Source of the DNA: Gari tellinella
Taxonomy: Eukaryota; Mollusca; Bivalvia; Cardiida; Psammobiidae
Length of the DNA: 64,000 bases
Reading direction: 5' to 3'
Assembly: GCA_922989275.2 (NCBI GenBank)
Contig: OV277856.1
Span: 83,595,038 to 83,659,037, forward strand
In this document: positions 23,817-35,017 of the stretch, one piece after another
Layout of the letters: each line of letters starts with the position of its first letter
Position numbering within the stretch: position 1 is the first letter of the stretch
Position numbers and translations under genes: made by a program
The notes under the pieces: generated by a model
Seen by the model: the letters and a program-made list of their open reading frames with translations, nothing else
What the model was told of the DNA's origin: nothing
The model's database searches: none

Positions 23817-25097
23817 CAGGGCTCTCGCTAGACCAAAATTTTAGGGAGAAGTGACTTCTCCCAGAGCTGAAAATAGGGAGAAGTGCAGAGACTTAAGGGA
23901 GAAGGTGCTTTATCAGCCTAATGAATGGGATCACATTTCACCCTGCTTTACCATATATTGTTTATAACAGTACTTAAAACAGCAGGTCTTTCTGTCAGCA
24001 TTGACATCATACTTGTTGCTTTAATAACTGAAATCAAAGCAATATTGAGATAAAGTTAAAAGAAAGCATCTATGAACATGTCACATTTTAAAGATTTTAT
24101 TTTATTTTGTGAACTAAAAAAGCACATTCCAAAGTAGCTACAGTACAAGCTATTCTTCCAGTATTTAGTGCACACTCTGATTGTTCTGTGTCAGGACAGT
24201 GTTGAACTAGATGTAAATGTCACCCCATGCTGGAAGTATATGTTTCATTTCTTCTTTGGATAGTTCTCTCTTAGCTATGTGATATGTTGCTCATCATCCT
24301 TATACTGATCTTTATCTCAAGGAGCTTCTGTATTGGCTTTGCTTCTTGCAGTGTGGTGCAAGTGACAGCATCAAAGTGTCCCCAATTGTTGACCTGAAAA
24401 TTATATACAAAAGAAAACCAATGAGTTTCACTGATACAAAATGTAAAGAAAAAAGTAAAAGTAAAATAAATCACGATATCAACTCTTTTGAATGAAGAGA
24501 AAAATATTGAAAGTGCATTTATTGCACATGTTTATGTTCTCAATTGTCAGTTTTAATCCAATTGATTTGTCCGTCATTCAGAGTGAAAAATATTTCTTTA
24601 TTATAACTAATGCTTGTTTGTATAGTAATTAATGCTACATACCTTCTCAAACATACAGCTGACTGCAAAAGGGTGTGATTCCTTCGCTGATTGCCTCTAC
24701 AGGTGCATTAAGTACTTATCTTTATCACTTCGAAAGCTTAGATTATCAAAACAAACACATGCCGCCATCTATGCATCAATGAATGTATCCTTGTTGTTAA
24801 CTTTGCTCTGATTGGCTGGTTGGTGTTTTAAGAGCATTCATTGGCTAAGAGGTTACCACCTCCAACTTCCATACCTATGGTGTGTATCTATCGAAGCGTG
24901 TTATCCCACTGTGCTGTGTAAACAAAACACTGACAGCGATAGGGGATTAGAGGTAAAGATTTATTGCCGATATAGATAAGAAGGCTAATTGGTTTAATTA
25001 CTCGGCGAAGTGAATTTCGCCTCCACTTCCGGAGAAAGCGAAATGACAGCAATTAAGGCGACTTAATCGCCTCAGTCGCCCCCAAGCGAGAGCCCTG
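23817..25097. mobile_element. Nested 1.28-kb element, CAGGGCTCTCGCT ends
   Basis: CAGGGCTCTCGCT at the left and AGCGAGAGCCCTG at the right form a perfect 13-bp inverted repeat. ACCAT lies directly outside both ends (23812-23816, 25098-25102). The interior has GGGAGAAGTGACTTCTCCC near the left end and GGCGACTTAATCGCC near the right end, both short palindromes. No coding region is recognisable. The first eight bases of the ends are shared with the 40376 and 54319 elements. Confidence 0.75.
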
Positions 25098-27684
25098 ACC
25101 ATTGCAAACATTATCTATATATTACAAACATACACACAAAGAATAACAGTATAAACTTTATTGCAATAAACACTGTAAAATAAAAACTATAATAAAAGAA
25201 AAATAAGGAAACATCATAAATACTGCTAGGGGCAACTCAACTGTATTCTCCATAGTTGCAAATTCTCCATAGTTGCAAATATTTACCCTCTTTAGCAGTA
25301 GGTCCTATAGACCCCTGTCAGACAACTGTGTTCTGTGATAAGGATTAGAAAAGTTATAGTATCAATGTCTTACATCTGATTTGGCACATTTCTGGCCACT
25401 ATGACCAGTAAGTTAATAATATTCATATAAATATACTCATGGCTAGACACTTTTAGCAGGGCGTCACGTCCTGCCTTTGTTCCATGACACCCTGCCGTAA
25501 TTTTTAAAAAAAAAAATGAAAAATTCAAAGCCGATTTCATTTGGCTGCATTTTTTCTCTTGGGTATAGCAATTTTGCTCCCGTGTATAGCTTCTTCACGA
25601 TATCGGCAATCTCGCTGTTTGCCTGCAATACCATATCACTTTATCGCTATGTAATGCGTGAACCTGTCGTGTCATAAAATGAAGTGTGTTACTGTATACC
25701 ACACTATGCAACATGTAGAACCAGACGTGTCATAAATAATGTGCATGCCGTATCTACTTCTCAGCCCGCGCAGTCGAATCGGAACCACAGGTGGTAATTA
25801 CATGTTTGATTGGTTGTGGACAAGCTGCTAATCCAGTCAATGACCCGATAAGAACCATACATGTGATATCTCCCGATTTGGTCGGGAGCTCCCGAAAATA
25901 GATCTCTACTCACGATCTCCCGGTCGGGAGACGAAATCTCTCGATATTTCATTTAACCAGGTTCATTTTTTTTCAATATGAACTTTTATATCATTTATCT
26001 CGTTCACCGACTCTAAAATCTTAAAATTGACTTCAGAGTTCTCTGGCTAATCCCTACACACGCGTATCGCCAAACGCTACTGATGTGTGTAAACACATTA
26101 CGTAATCGTCGATAAGTTTTTTAGTGTAGCACTATTATGACAGGCTGAGTTATAACAATGACGGGTAAAAGTTTGACCACACGCGCCGAGTACCGGTAGA
26201 TCTAATTGGTTATCAAAAAAGTGATTGACAGGTTCACCCCGAATCGGAGACTTTAACAACGACAATTTCTAAAAGCAGTGATGCGAAGGCTATGTCCCCG
26301 ATACGGACCGGATTAAAATCAGACAATTCTCCGTAAGTTCTGGACAAACACACCTTTTAGATGAAGCTAATCAGAATTAACACTAAGGAATTGATTCCCA
26401 CCACAAAATACTTTGAATATTCACGTAACAGAAAAATACTTCGAAAATTTTACCGTTACAAAATGACGGGGCGCCTTAATATTTGCTATGAGAATTGCGT
26501 ATATTTTGTTAGTCTAAAAAGTATTCCCAGCGTCGTTTTCTAACAATCAATTAAAATTAAACATTGGATCTAAATTCTTCTGTTTGTTAGATACGATTTG
26601 TGCAAATGTATGTTTATTAAGTAAGTTTTTTTGACGAATTACGCTCGTAAAATTGATTTGCAATCAGTTTTCGCGGTAGAAATTTTAGACGCGTTACTTT
26701 GTTGTTAGAACCACGCCCATTTTATGGCGCTAGTAAATGTCGTCTGCAGATTTTGTCGTCTGCAACAATAGTGAATACTCTGAATTAATTTTTGTGCATT
26801 TTCTTTCAGAAAATATCAGTGTCAAACAGTTTGTATGATCTAGATGAGATGATGCGGCGTCTCATCTGGATCCATACTGTTTGCAAAATTAATAACAAAT
26901 TGTTAAGTTGCTAACTCTTTTTTGATCTACTCCATAGATAGAAATCTAGAACATTTGAACTAATTCATTCATTCTCTCAAGAAAATAGATATAGTTCCAC
27001 TTTATCTTTACTAGTCATGAATAATATAAGAACCATAATAGGAAATAGTTCTTAATATCCTAGCAGATTGTAGATCTAGCTTAAAGCAGGCTTAAACTTT
27101 TGCTGAAGCAGAATGCTCCTGAAAAGTATTCTGCTTTACTTTCAGCCAGCTTTACACAACCATCCTTCTGCAGTACTAAAATACTAGAATAATAGGCCCA
27201 TGTCAGTATTATAAGAACTATATCTCTGGGTGAAATTAAATTGTCTCTGTCTTAGTGGTCTATAGACTTCTTTATTCACTTATTTTAAAAAAAAAAAAAA
27301 AAGCAATTAGATCTAGTAATTAACTTATGAAAATAAATAAAATTATTGGAATTTCATCGTCTGCGCCTAGTTTTGTCGCGAAAAAAGTGTCGCGAAAAAA
27401 GCTCCCTATTTGGCACCCCAATCTCCCTATTAAAATTTCCAAATCTCCCTATTTGGGTCCAAGAAAATATCACATGTATGATAAGAACCAATAAAAATAG
27501 CATTCGGAATACTTTTATTGCTTTTCTCTTATTTAAAAGTCCGAGAAGGTGCTGTCTGCCGCACTGAATCGGGGATTAGAATTTTTTTCTGGTAGATTTT
27601 TGAAAAAATCCGGAGATTTCGGAAAAAATCCGGAGATCCGGAGAAATGACGAAAAATCCGGAGATTTAGGAAAAATCCGGAGGA
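25098..27684. other. Interior of the 4-kb element, no gene recognised
   Basis: Short frames only. A CAAACAGTTTGTATGATC / GGATCCATACTGTTTGC palindrome lies at about 26825-26885, and a GAAGCAGAATG / CATTCTGCTT-like palindrome near 27100-27150. A run of about 17 A lies at 27286-27302. No transposase motif found. Confidence 0.45.
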
Positions 27685-27702
27685 ATGGTAGGCCTGTATA
27701 CA

Positions 27703-28535
27703 TAGAAAAAACATTTACATGGAGTTATATAGTAAAATCTTCAAACCTCTTCTTCTCTGAAACTAATATAGCTAGAGCTTCAATATTTGGCATGGTGTAA
27801 CTTCTAGAGGTACTTTACCAATATTGTTAAAATATTTCTGGTCGTTGCATATCTAGGTAACAGGAGCTAAAAATAGATTTTTTCAATAAAAGCTTTAAAA
27901 AATCTTCTTCTCTGAAACCACAGTACCCTGAGCTTAGATATTTTGCACAAAGCATCATCAACAGGTCTTCTATCAAGATTGTCCAAACTATGTCCCTGGG
28001 GTCAAAAATGGCCACGCCGGGGGGGTCACAAATTTACATAGAGTTATAAAGTGAAATCTTCAAATCTCTTCTACTCTGAAACTAATATAGCTAGAGCTTT
28101 GATATTTGGCATGGTGTAACTTCTAGAGGTATTTTACCAATATTGTTCAAATGGTTCCTGTCCATTGCATATCTAGGTCACAGGAGCTAAAAATAGATTT
28201 TTTCAATAAAAGCTTTAAAAAATCTTCTTCTCTGAAACCACAGTACCCTGAGCTTAGATATTTTGCACAAAGCATCATCAACAGGTCTTCTATCAAGATT
28301 GTCCAAACTATGTCCCTGGGGTCAAAAATGGCCACGCCGGGGGGGTCACAAATTTACATAGAGTTATAAAGTGAAATCTTCAAATCTCTTCTACTCTGAA
28401 ACTAATATAGCTAGAGCTTTGATATTTGGCATGATGTAACATCTAGAGGTATTTTACCAATAGTGTTCAAATGGTTCCTGTCCATTGCATATCTAGGTCA
28501 CAGGAGCTAAAAATAGATTGTTTTTATTTGTTTCA
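27703..28535. repeat. 320-bp tandem core units of a family B element
   Basis: Units beginning near 27710, 28030 and 28350 are almost identical over 320 bp (GAGTTATAAAGTGAAATCTTC, CATATCTAGGTCACAGGAGC, AAAAATGGCCACGCCGGGGG). The second and third units differ at only a few bases, which indicates recent homogenisation. The terminal hairpin is absent. Confidence 0.7.
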
Positions 28536-28839
28536 ATAAAAACTTAATTTTGACGCTCTTAGGAGACGATAGCCCTTCAGTTACTATCTGGGCAATTTGG
28601 TAGCGCTCAAATGGTGATTTAGGCGATTGAATGAGATGGCAATCAGGAAGATGCATTAGGGGGAGTAGAAAGACAGCTACCTTTGTGATCATGGAGATCC
28701 AACAAAGATTCACTAGAGACCAGGTAGCATTTCTGGCAATCACTGCACTCTATATACACCATCTGTGGCACTCTCATAGAGTACCGTAGTAGATCCATCT
28801 TAATGAAGTTGGGGTATTAACATAGATATTTATACCCCC
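28536..28839. other. Non-coding, unassigned
   Basis: Nothing recognisable in about 300 bp. Confidence 0.4.
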
Positions 28840-29456
28840 ACACAGTTTAAGGGGAGTATACTGAAATCAGCCTGTTGGTCAGCCGTCGGTCGGTCTGTCT
28901 GCAAAATCTTATACTTTCAACTCCTCCTTTAGCTTCATCCTGATTCATTTGATACTTGGCATAAATGTTACTCAGATGTAGTAGATGTGCAAGACACAAA
29001 TTTCAGGTCTCTTTGACCTTGACTTTGACCTCTGTCCTTGAAATTGGTCTTATAATTGGCTGGCAAAATCTTGTACTTTGAACTCCTCCTTCACTTTCAA
29101 CCTGATTCACTTGATACCTGGCATAAATGTGCAAGACACAAATTTCAAATCTCTGTGACCTTGACCTTTGACCATGAAATTGGTCTTAAAATTGGCAGGC
29201 AAAATCTTGTACTTTGAACTCCTCCTTCAGTTTCAACCTGATTCATTTGATACTTGGCATACATGTTACTCAGGTGTAGTAGATTTGTCAGACATAAATT
29301 TCATATCTCTGTGACCTTGACCTTTGCCCTTGAAATTAGTCTTAGAAGTGGCAGGCAAAAATCTTGTACTTTGAACTCCTCGTTCACTTTCAACTTGATT
29401 TACTTGATACTTGGCTTAAATGTTACTCAGAAGTTGCAGAGTGTCATATACCATTT
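28840..29456. mobile_element. Tandem-repeat element, ACTCCTCCTTCA type
   Basis: It starts with TATACCCCCACACAGTTTAA GGGG-like sequence, then GTCGGTCGGTCTGTCTGC, then about four units of roughly 150 bp with TTGTACTTTGAACTCCTCC and CTTGATACTTGGC. The plan is the same as in the other hairpin elements. It is interrupted at 29457 by another element. Confidence 0.6.
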
Positions 29457-30638
29457 TTATACGCCCACCTCTAAAGGTGGTTGTATATTGGCGTGGCCCT
29501 GTCCGTCCGTCCGTTCGTTCGTCTGTCCGTTCGTCCGTCAACATTTTGTTTGTCCGGAGTTTTTCTGGAGAACCATTACAGGGATATTGATGAAACTTCA
29601 CACAAATGGTATATGCATCAAGATCTAAAGCTGATTAGAGTTTGAGGTTCATTTAAATTTTCTTTACAGAGTTATCTGCCCTTGATGTACTCAAATGTGT
29701 TATAAAAAGCTTGTCCTGAGTTTTCTGGAAAAACTATTGCAGCGATATTAATGAAACTTCACACAAATGTTATATGCATCAAGATCTAAAGCTGAGCTGA
29801 GTTTGAGGTTCATTTGAATTTTCGTTACAGATTTATCTGCCCTTGATGTACTCAAATATGCTATAAAAAGCTTGTCCAGAGTTTTCTGGGAAAACTATTT
29901 ACGGGATATTAATGAAACTTCACACAAATGTTATATGCATCAAGATCTAAAGCTGAGCTGAGTTTGAGGTTCATTTGAATTTTCGTTACAGAGTTATTTG
30001 CCCTTGATGTACTAAAACACGCTATAAAAAGTTTGTCCGGCGTATTCTGGGTAAACTATTGCAGGGACATTAATGAAACTTCACACAAATGTTATATGCA
30101 TCAAGATCTAAAGCTGAGTTGAGTCTGAGGTTCAGTTGAATTTTTGTTACAGAGTTATCTGCCCTTGGTGTACTCAAATATGCTATAAAAAGCTTGTCCA
30201 GAGTTTTCTTTGAAACTATTTAAAGGATATTAATGAAACTTCACACAAATGTTATATGCATCAAGATCTGAAGCTGAGTTAAGTTTGAGATTTATTTGAT
30301 ATTTGGTTGCATAGTTATCTGCCCTTGGTGTACTCAAATATGCTATAAAAGACTTATTTGACAGTGTTAACACACTTAGCAGCTACAGTTTTGAATGGAT
30401 TTTAATTATGTTTGCCCACAGTATAATAATAGAAGTATGAGTTCATGTTTATTATTGAAATCGGATCATTTTGTCAAGTTATCTACCCTTGGTGTACTCA
30501 GATATGCTAGAAAAGGCTTTATTTCAGTATTGTGTATGGTCTCAGAGCTCTGAGTGTCTACAGATTAGAATAAATTTTGATAAAACTATATATTTCTTTG
30601 CCAGTGGGCGTATAATGTACCGCTTGCGGTGCTCTCGT
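29457..30638. mobile_element. Hairpin/tandem-repeat element, family D, in a TT site
   Basis: The left end is TATACGCCCACCT, loop, AGGTGG, followed by a CCGTCCGTCCGTTCGTTCG tract. About five units of roughly 180 bp contain TTCACACAAATGTTATATGC and ATCAAGATCTAAAGCTGAG. The right end repeats the arm in inverse (AGTGGGCGTATAATG), then CCGCTTGCGG and CTCTCGT. The duplicated locus at 31437-31455 lacks the insertion and reads CCATTCTTAAGTC, so the element sits between two T residues, the target reported for Helentron-type elements. Confidence 0.8.
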
Positions 30639-31330
30639 TAAGTCATTTTGACCTTGGCTTACACCTTTGACCTTATTGTAAAACCTTGTTGAAAACGTCT
30701 GCAGAGTTTGACTGAGTGATGTATAGTAGGGGTATTTATTAGGGCTGTGCATTGGCAGTTATTTCCCTCACGATTTGTATCCTGATATTTTATTTTAATG
30801 ACGATACATATCATGATACGTATTGCCTGTGAGAATAAAAGGCGATGTTTATTGCAATATTTAAGTCGTGATACAATACGTATTATGATACAGACTTTTA
30901 AATATAAACACAACAGTAACTGTTGTTAGTTTGAAGCCACTGAGATTGTTTTAAATCAAATACATGTATGTATATATTAACAACTATACTTAATGTAAAA
31001 AAGAATGATGTTGGAAGAGGTATGTTCCTTTCAAAAAAGTATCTAATTGTACCGTCATGTCAATTACTTAAAAATGGATGTCTGCAAAACATTCAAATCT
31101 ATTTTGCTCTCTTGATACAAGGCAAACAATTTTGATTCTAATTAAACACTTTGTTTTTAAGTGTAAATCTTGATGCACGATATTTAACACTCGTATTGAT
31201 GCATCGCAGGGCTGATGAATGTATTGCATCGCAATATATTCCAAGAATAATTTACAAGCCAATACAGACATCTGCGGCTGAGTACATCGCAATGCATTAA
31301 TGCATCGATGAATAGTTACACTACTAATAC
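30639..31330. repeat. Duplicated segment, copy 1
   Basis: It matches 31450-32075 with only scattered differences, offset about 811 bp. It contains AGGGCTGTGCATTGGCAG, TATCATGATACGTATTG and GATGCATCGCAGGGCTGATG, phrases like those of an old transposon; a third, more diverged copy lies at 38940-39250. Confidence 0.75.
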
Positions 31331-31384
31331 TTATCACCTTTAGTGATAGCCGTTCTAGTTTCAACAAGTTCACTAGCATGTTTG

Positions 31385-32075
31385 TTGGGATTTACTTGAT
31401 ATTTGGCATAAATGTTACTCAGGAGTTGCAGAGTGTCATATACCATTCTTAAGTCATTTTGACCTTGGCTTACACCTTCGACCTGATTGTAAAACCTTAT
31501 TGAAAACGTCTGCAGAGTTTGACTGAGTGATGTATAGTAGGGGTATTTATTAGGGCTGTGCATCGGCAGTTATTTCCCTCACCATTTGTATCCTGATTTT
31601 TCGTTTTAATGACTATACATATCATGATACATATTGCTCGGAGAATAAAAGGCGATGTGTATTGCAATATTTAAGTCGTGATACAAAACGTATCATGATA
31701 CAGACTTTTAAATATAAACACAACAGTAACTGTTGTTAGTTTGAAGCCACTGAGATTGTTTTAAATCAAATACATGTATGTATATATTAACAACTATACT
31801 TAATGTAAAAAAGAATGATGTTGGAAGAGGTATGTTCCTTTCAAAAAGTATATAATTGTACCGTCATGTCAATTACTTAAAAATGGATGTCTGCAAAACA
31901 TTCAAATCTATTTTGCTCTCTTGATACAAGGCAAACAATTTTGATTCTAATTAAACACTTTGTTTTTAAGTGTAAATCTTGATGCACGATATTTAACACT
32001 CGTATTGATGCATCGCAGGGCTGATGAATGTATTGCATCGCAATATATTCCAAGAAAAATTTACAAGCCGAATCA
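31385..32075. repeat. Duplicated segment, copy 2, carrying the empty insertion site
   Basis: 31385-31449 matches 29394-29456, and 31450-32075 matches 30639-31265. The family D element present in copy 1 is absent at 31447-31450. Copy 2 therefore records the state before insertion, or comes from a chromosome that never had it. Confidence 0.8.
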
Positions 32076-32303
32076 GACATCTTTTTTTCCAAAACCATCA
32101 ACCAGAATTGATTAATATTTCATATAAATAGTCTTTTACTGTGATCCTTATTAATTAGTGTTGAGTTACTTCTACATGCAAACTTTCATGGCCCTTTTGT
32201 TCTTCTACCTCATGTGGAAGTAGCAGACAGGATAGGACTTGTGTAATACAGCCACAGTGGCTTCTCTAGATCTTAGTATTTCTAGTTCTTTCTCATGTTT
32301 CAG

Positions 32304-32440
32304 GCTGAACCTGGGCCCAACAACAGATAGGGCTGCAGTCCTTATGTTTGGTAATAACACTGCAGGATCTGAATTTACAACTGATAAAGAAGAACTGAGG
32401 AATAAAATAAACGAACTTATTCCTTCCGTGGATATATTTG
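32304..32440 (+). CDS. Exon: vWA domain, central part
   Basis: The 137-bp exon has a pyrimidine-rich acceptor ending TTTCAG (AG at 32302-32303) and a GTAAGT donor at 32441. It starts with the last base of a split codon and ends with one base left over. It encodes LNLGPTTDRAAVLMFG, then a TTDKEELRNKINELIPSVDIFG tail in two steps. This matches the vWA core: VGxxxxRxGVxxF (strand B), the xFxxxKxxLxxxI helix and the lead into the second metal-site loop. In most vWA domains that loop is GGT-N/T-TG; here the equivalent stretch is SVDIFG, so the usual Thr ligand is apparently replaced. The exon that should carry DxSxS was not found between 1 and 32303. Confidence 0.88.
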
Positions 32441-33110
32441 GTAAGTGTAGAAGTTTCGAAAGTTTATCTCTTCTTTCTTGCTCATAGCATACATTGATGA
32501 CTTTTTCAAACAGTTTGGATCCATATGAGATGCAGAGATACAGTTTCATCCAAACTGGTTGACACTAACAGCAAGATTGAGGGAATATTTGTAGACATTT
32601 AGAAATACAACACCTTCTTACCCTGAGTATGGTGGAACTTGTTGCATTTGTTGTTAATAAGTAAAAGCAAAATAAACAAGAGCCGCATGCTGCTCTAAAT
32701 CTCTCACCTGTTACCCACGGTTACTGTCATCATGACATCAAATTGGGTAAGTGGTTATTGAAAGAGAACATTTGTATTTAGCTTTCATCTATCAGGTAAA
32801 CCTTAACAACCCACTGACAGCCATGTTTTAAGCTAGCAAAATTTTTATAAGACATCTGGTAGAAGGTCAGCAAAGGATTATTTGTACAAAATTATTTTCA
32901 ATTTGGACCAGTAATGATTTAGTTTTCCCTATAAACCATCAAAGGTAAATTCACCCTCACATGACGGGCGGTCATGTTGTTTGAGCTAGGAAAAATAGTT
33001 GAAGAAAACTTGTAAATCATTTGTGTAAAATTATTCTTAAATCAGACAAGTAGTTTCAGAGAAAAAGATATTTAATTGTTTTTCTATACAGTTAACTGGC
33101 TCACGTGGTA
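32441..33110. repeat. Intron 1 start; reverse-oriented element fragment 32672-33110
   Basis: 32672 begins ACAAGAGCCGCATGCTGCTC, followed by CTCTCACCTGTTACCC, the mirror image of the right end of family B elements. Core-like units with CCATGTTTTAAGCTAG follow. The hairpin end is missing. Confidence 0.5.
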
Positions 33111-34318
33111 TTATGGTCAATTTGAAGATTGAGGTACAATAGCAATCATGAGAGTTTGAACACAATGAGAAGGACATGGAAAAGGACATCTGTAGGATAT
33201 TGCAATTGAACTATTAATGACAAAACAATTGCGCAAATAGATCACCGAGTTTTGAGTTGGTATCACATACATGATATTGATAGACAGAGTGACAAAAAGA
33301 CAATGAAGTATTTAATTTGCATATAGTATACTTTAATTATTACTGAGTTGAACATTATAATAAATTTATGATGATTCAATAGATAAGTTCATGAATTGAA
33401 AAGAATAACTATAAAATGATTCGTAAGGAATATAAGTTCTGCTCAGTTGTGTAGCAAACAGTGGGCAAGATGTATTGAATTAATACCTTTGCCACATTCA
33501 AGTTTTGAAACCATGATGAATCTTACATAATAATGTAATCTCGACAAAAGCTAGTTACTTTGTGAATATTGGTTCAGGCATGGGGTAATGCAAAAATGTA
33601 ATTGTAATACACTGTAATGCATTACTTTTTCCAATGTAATTGAATAATTGGTTACATAAGTTTAAAAAGTAGGTCAGTAGGTCAAATAATACAAAATACT
33701 TCTAAACACTGTAGGAGTCATATTTTGAACCACTAGTTCATAAAAGTTGCTCAGAAAGATCACCTTGACAACATTGAGTTATGTAATAATATATGGATGA
33801 CTTAGGGTCAAAAAGTGGGTCAGGTCAAATCATAGGAAAAGCTTGAAAGTACTCTGGGGCCCACATATTTTGTTTAATTTCATGAAACATTCTCAGATTG
33901 ATCACCTTGACAAAAGCTAGTTCGATTATGAATATGGATTATGTCTGAATAAAAAGTATGTCAGTAGGTCAAATCATAAAAATGGCTTCTGAATACTTTT
34001 GGAGCCATATTTTAGCCCGAATTAATGAAACCTGTTGAAAATAATTACCTAGACAAATGCTAGGTAATTAATGAATATGATGTATGTCAGGTCAAAAAAA
34101 TAGGTCATAAGGTCAAATCATAGCAAAGATATTTGTAAGATTCTATGCATACTCACGGAATTCAAAAACTATGCATTGGGAATAGCATTATAAATAAGAG
34201 GAATAACAAACCAGATATAAATTGACTGTGTTATAGTGTTATTTTAAACATCGATCTAACGTGCCATAAGAGTTATTAATGTATGGTGTCAATAATGATT
34301 ATACTGCAATGTGTTTTT
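33111..34318. repeat. Unassigned, then decayed family A core
   Basis: 33111-33655 shows nothing. 33656-34140 has three or four diverged units with TCAAATCATAGAAAA and GGTCAGTAGGTCAAATCAT, recognisably the family A core without ends. 34141-34318 is unassigned. Confidence 0.5.
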
Positions 34319-35017
34319 AGCTCACCTGAGCCAAAGGCTCAAGGTGAGCTATTGGGATGGCCCTGTGTCCGTCGTCCGTCGTCGTGCGTCGTGCGTCGTC
34401 GTTAACAATTGCTTCAAATGACATCTTCTCCTAAACGGCTGAACAGATTTCATCCAAACTTTACAGGAATGTTCCTTGGGTCAAGCTCTTTCAAATTTGT
34501 TCAAAGAATTGAAAACAATATAGAACTCTGGTTGCTATGGCAACCAAAGTGAAAAAATAAGGAAATCTTAAAAAATCTTCTTGTCTGAAACTACAAGGGC
34601 CAGAGCTTAGATATTTGGCACATAACATTATCTACAGGTCCTCTATCAAGTTTGTTCAAATTATGCCCCTGGGGTCAATATTGGCCCCGCCCCGGGGTCA
34701 CAGTTTTACATAGAGTTATATAGTGAAAATTTCAAACGTCTTCTCCACTGAAACTAATATGGCCAGAGCTTTGATATTTGGCATGGTGACACTTCTAAAT
34801 GTCCTTTACCTAGTTTGTTCAAATGGTTCTGGTCGGTTAAATATCTAGGTCATAATTCACATTCAAAATATGTATAGCAGACAGCAATTCAGCATTATAA
34901 GAGTTAGACCCTAGCCAAATTTCCTACTGGCAGAGTTACATAACTGAACTCAGGTCAGCTGGTCAGCTGATGAGGTTCACTGTTAATAGCAGCATATGGT
35001 GTTGTCTGCTATATTTT
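34319..35017. mobile_element. Family B element, right end missing
   Basis: The hairpin 34319-34350 (AGCTCACCTGAGCC, AAA, GGCTCAAGGTGAGCT) is followed by GTCCGTCGTCCGTCGTCG and then a GTGCGTCGTGCGTCGTCG tract. Two core units with GGCCCCGCCCCGGGG follow. Homology fades near 34860, and the rest to 35017 is unassigned. Confidence 0.65.

Larger units (their letters stand above)
23629..27696. mobile_element. 4.07-kb inverted-repeat element, CAGGCCTACCAT ends
   Basis: It starts CAGGCCTACCAT and ends ATGGTAGGCCTG, a perfect 12-bp inverted repeat, with TATACA directly outside both ends (23623-23628, 27697-27702). Subterminal sequence is repetitive: the right end holds several AAAAATCCGGAGA copies, and the left end has AAAATCCTAAGATTTTCC followed by GCGCGATTTTCAAAATCGCGC. 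No transposase survives. A 1.28-kb element is nested inside (23817-25097). The start of a related element, CAGGGCTGCCATTTCTCCGG, appears at 52163. CAG-starting ends with subterminal repeats recall hAT elements, but hAT normally duplicates 8 bp, so the superfamily stays open. Confidence 0.65.

Noticed and set aside
28147..28369. Paired frames IFDPRDIVWTILIEDLLM on the minus strand
   Set aside because: Identical in successive 320-bp units; a repeat shadow.
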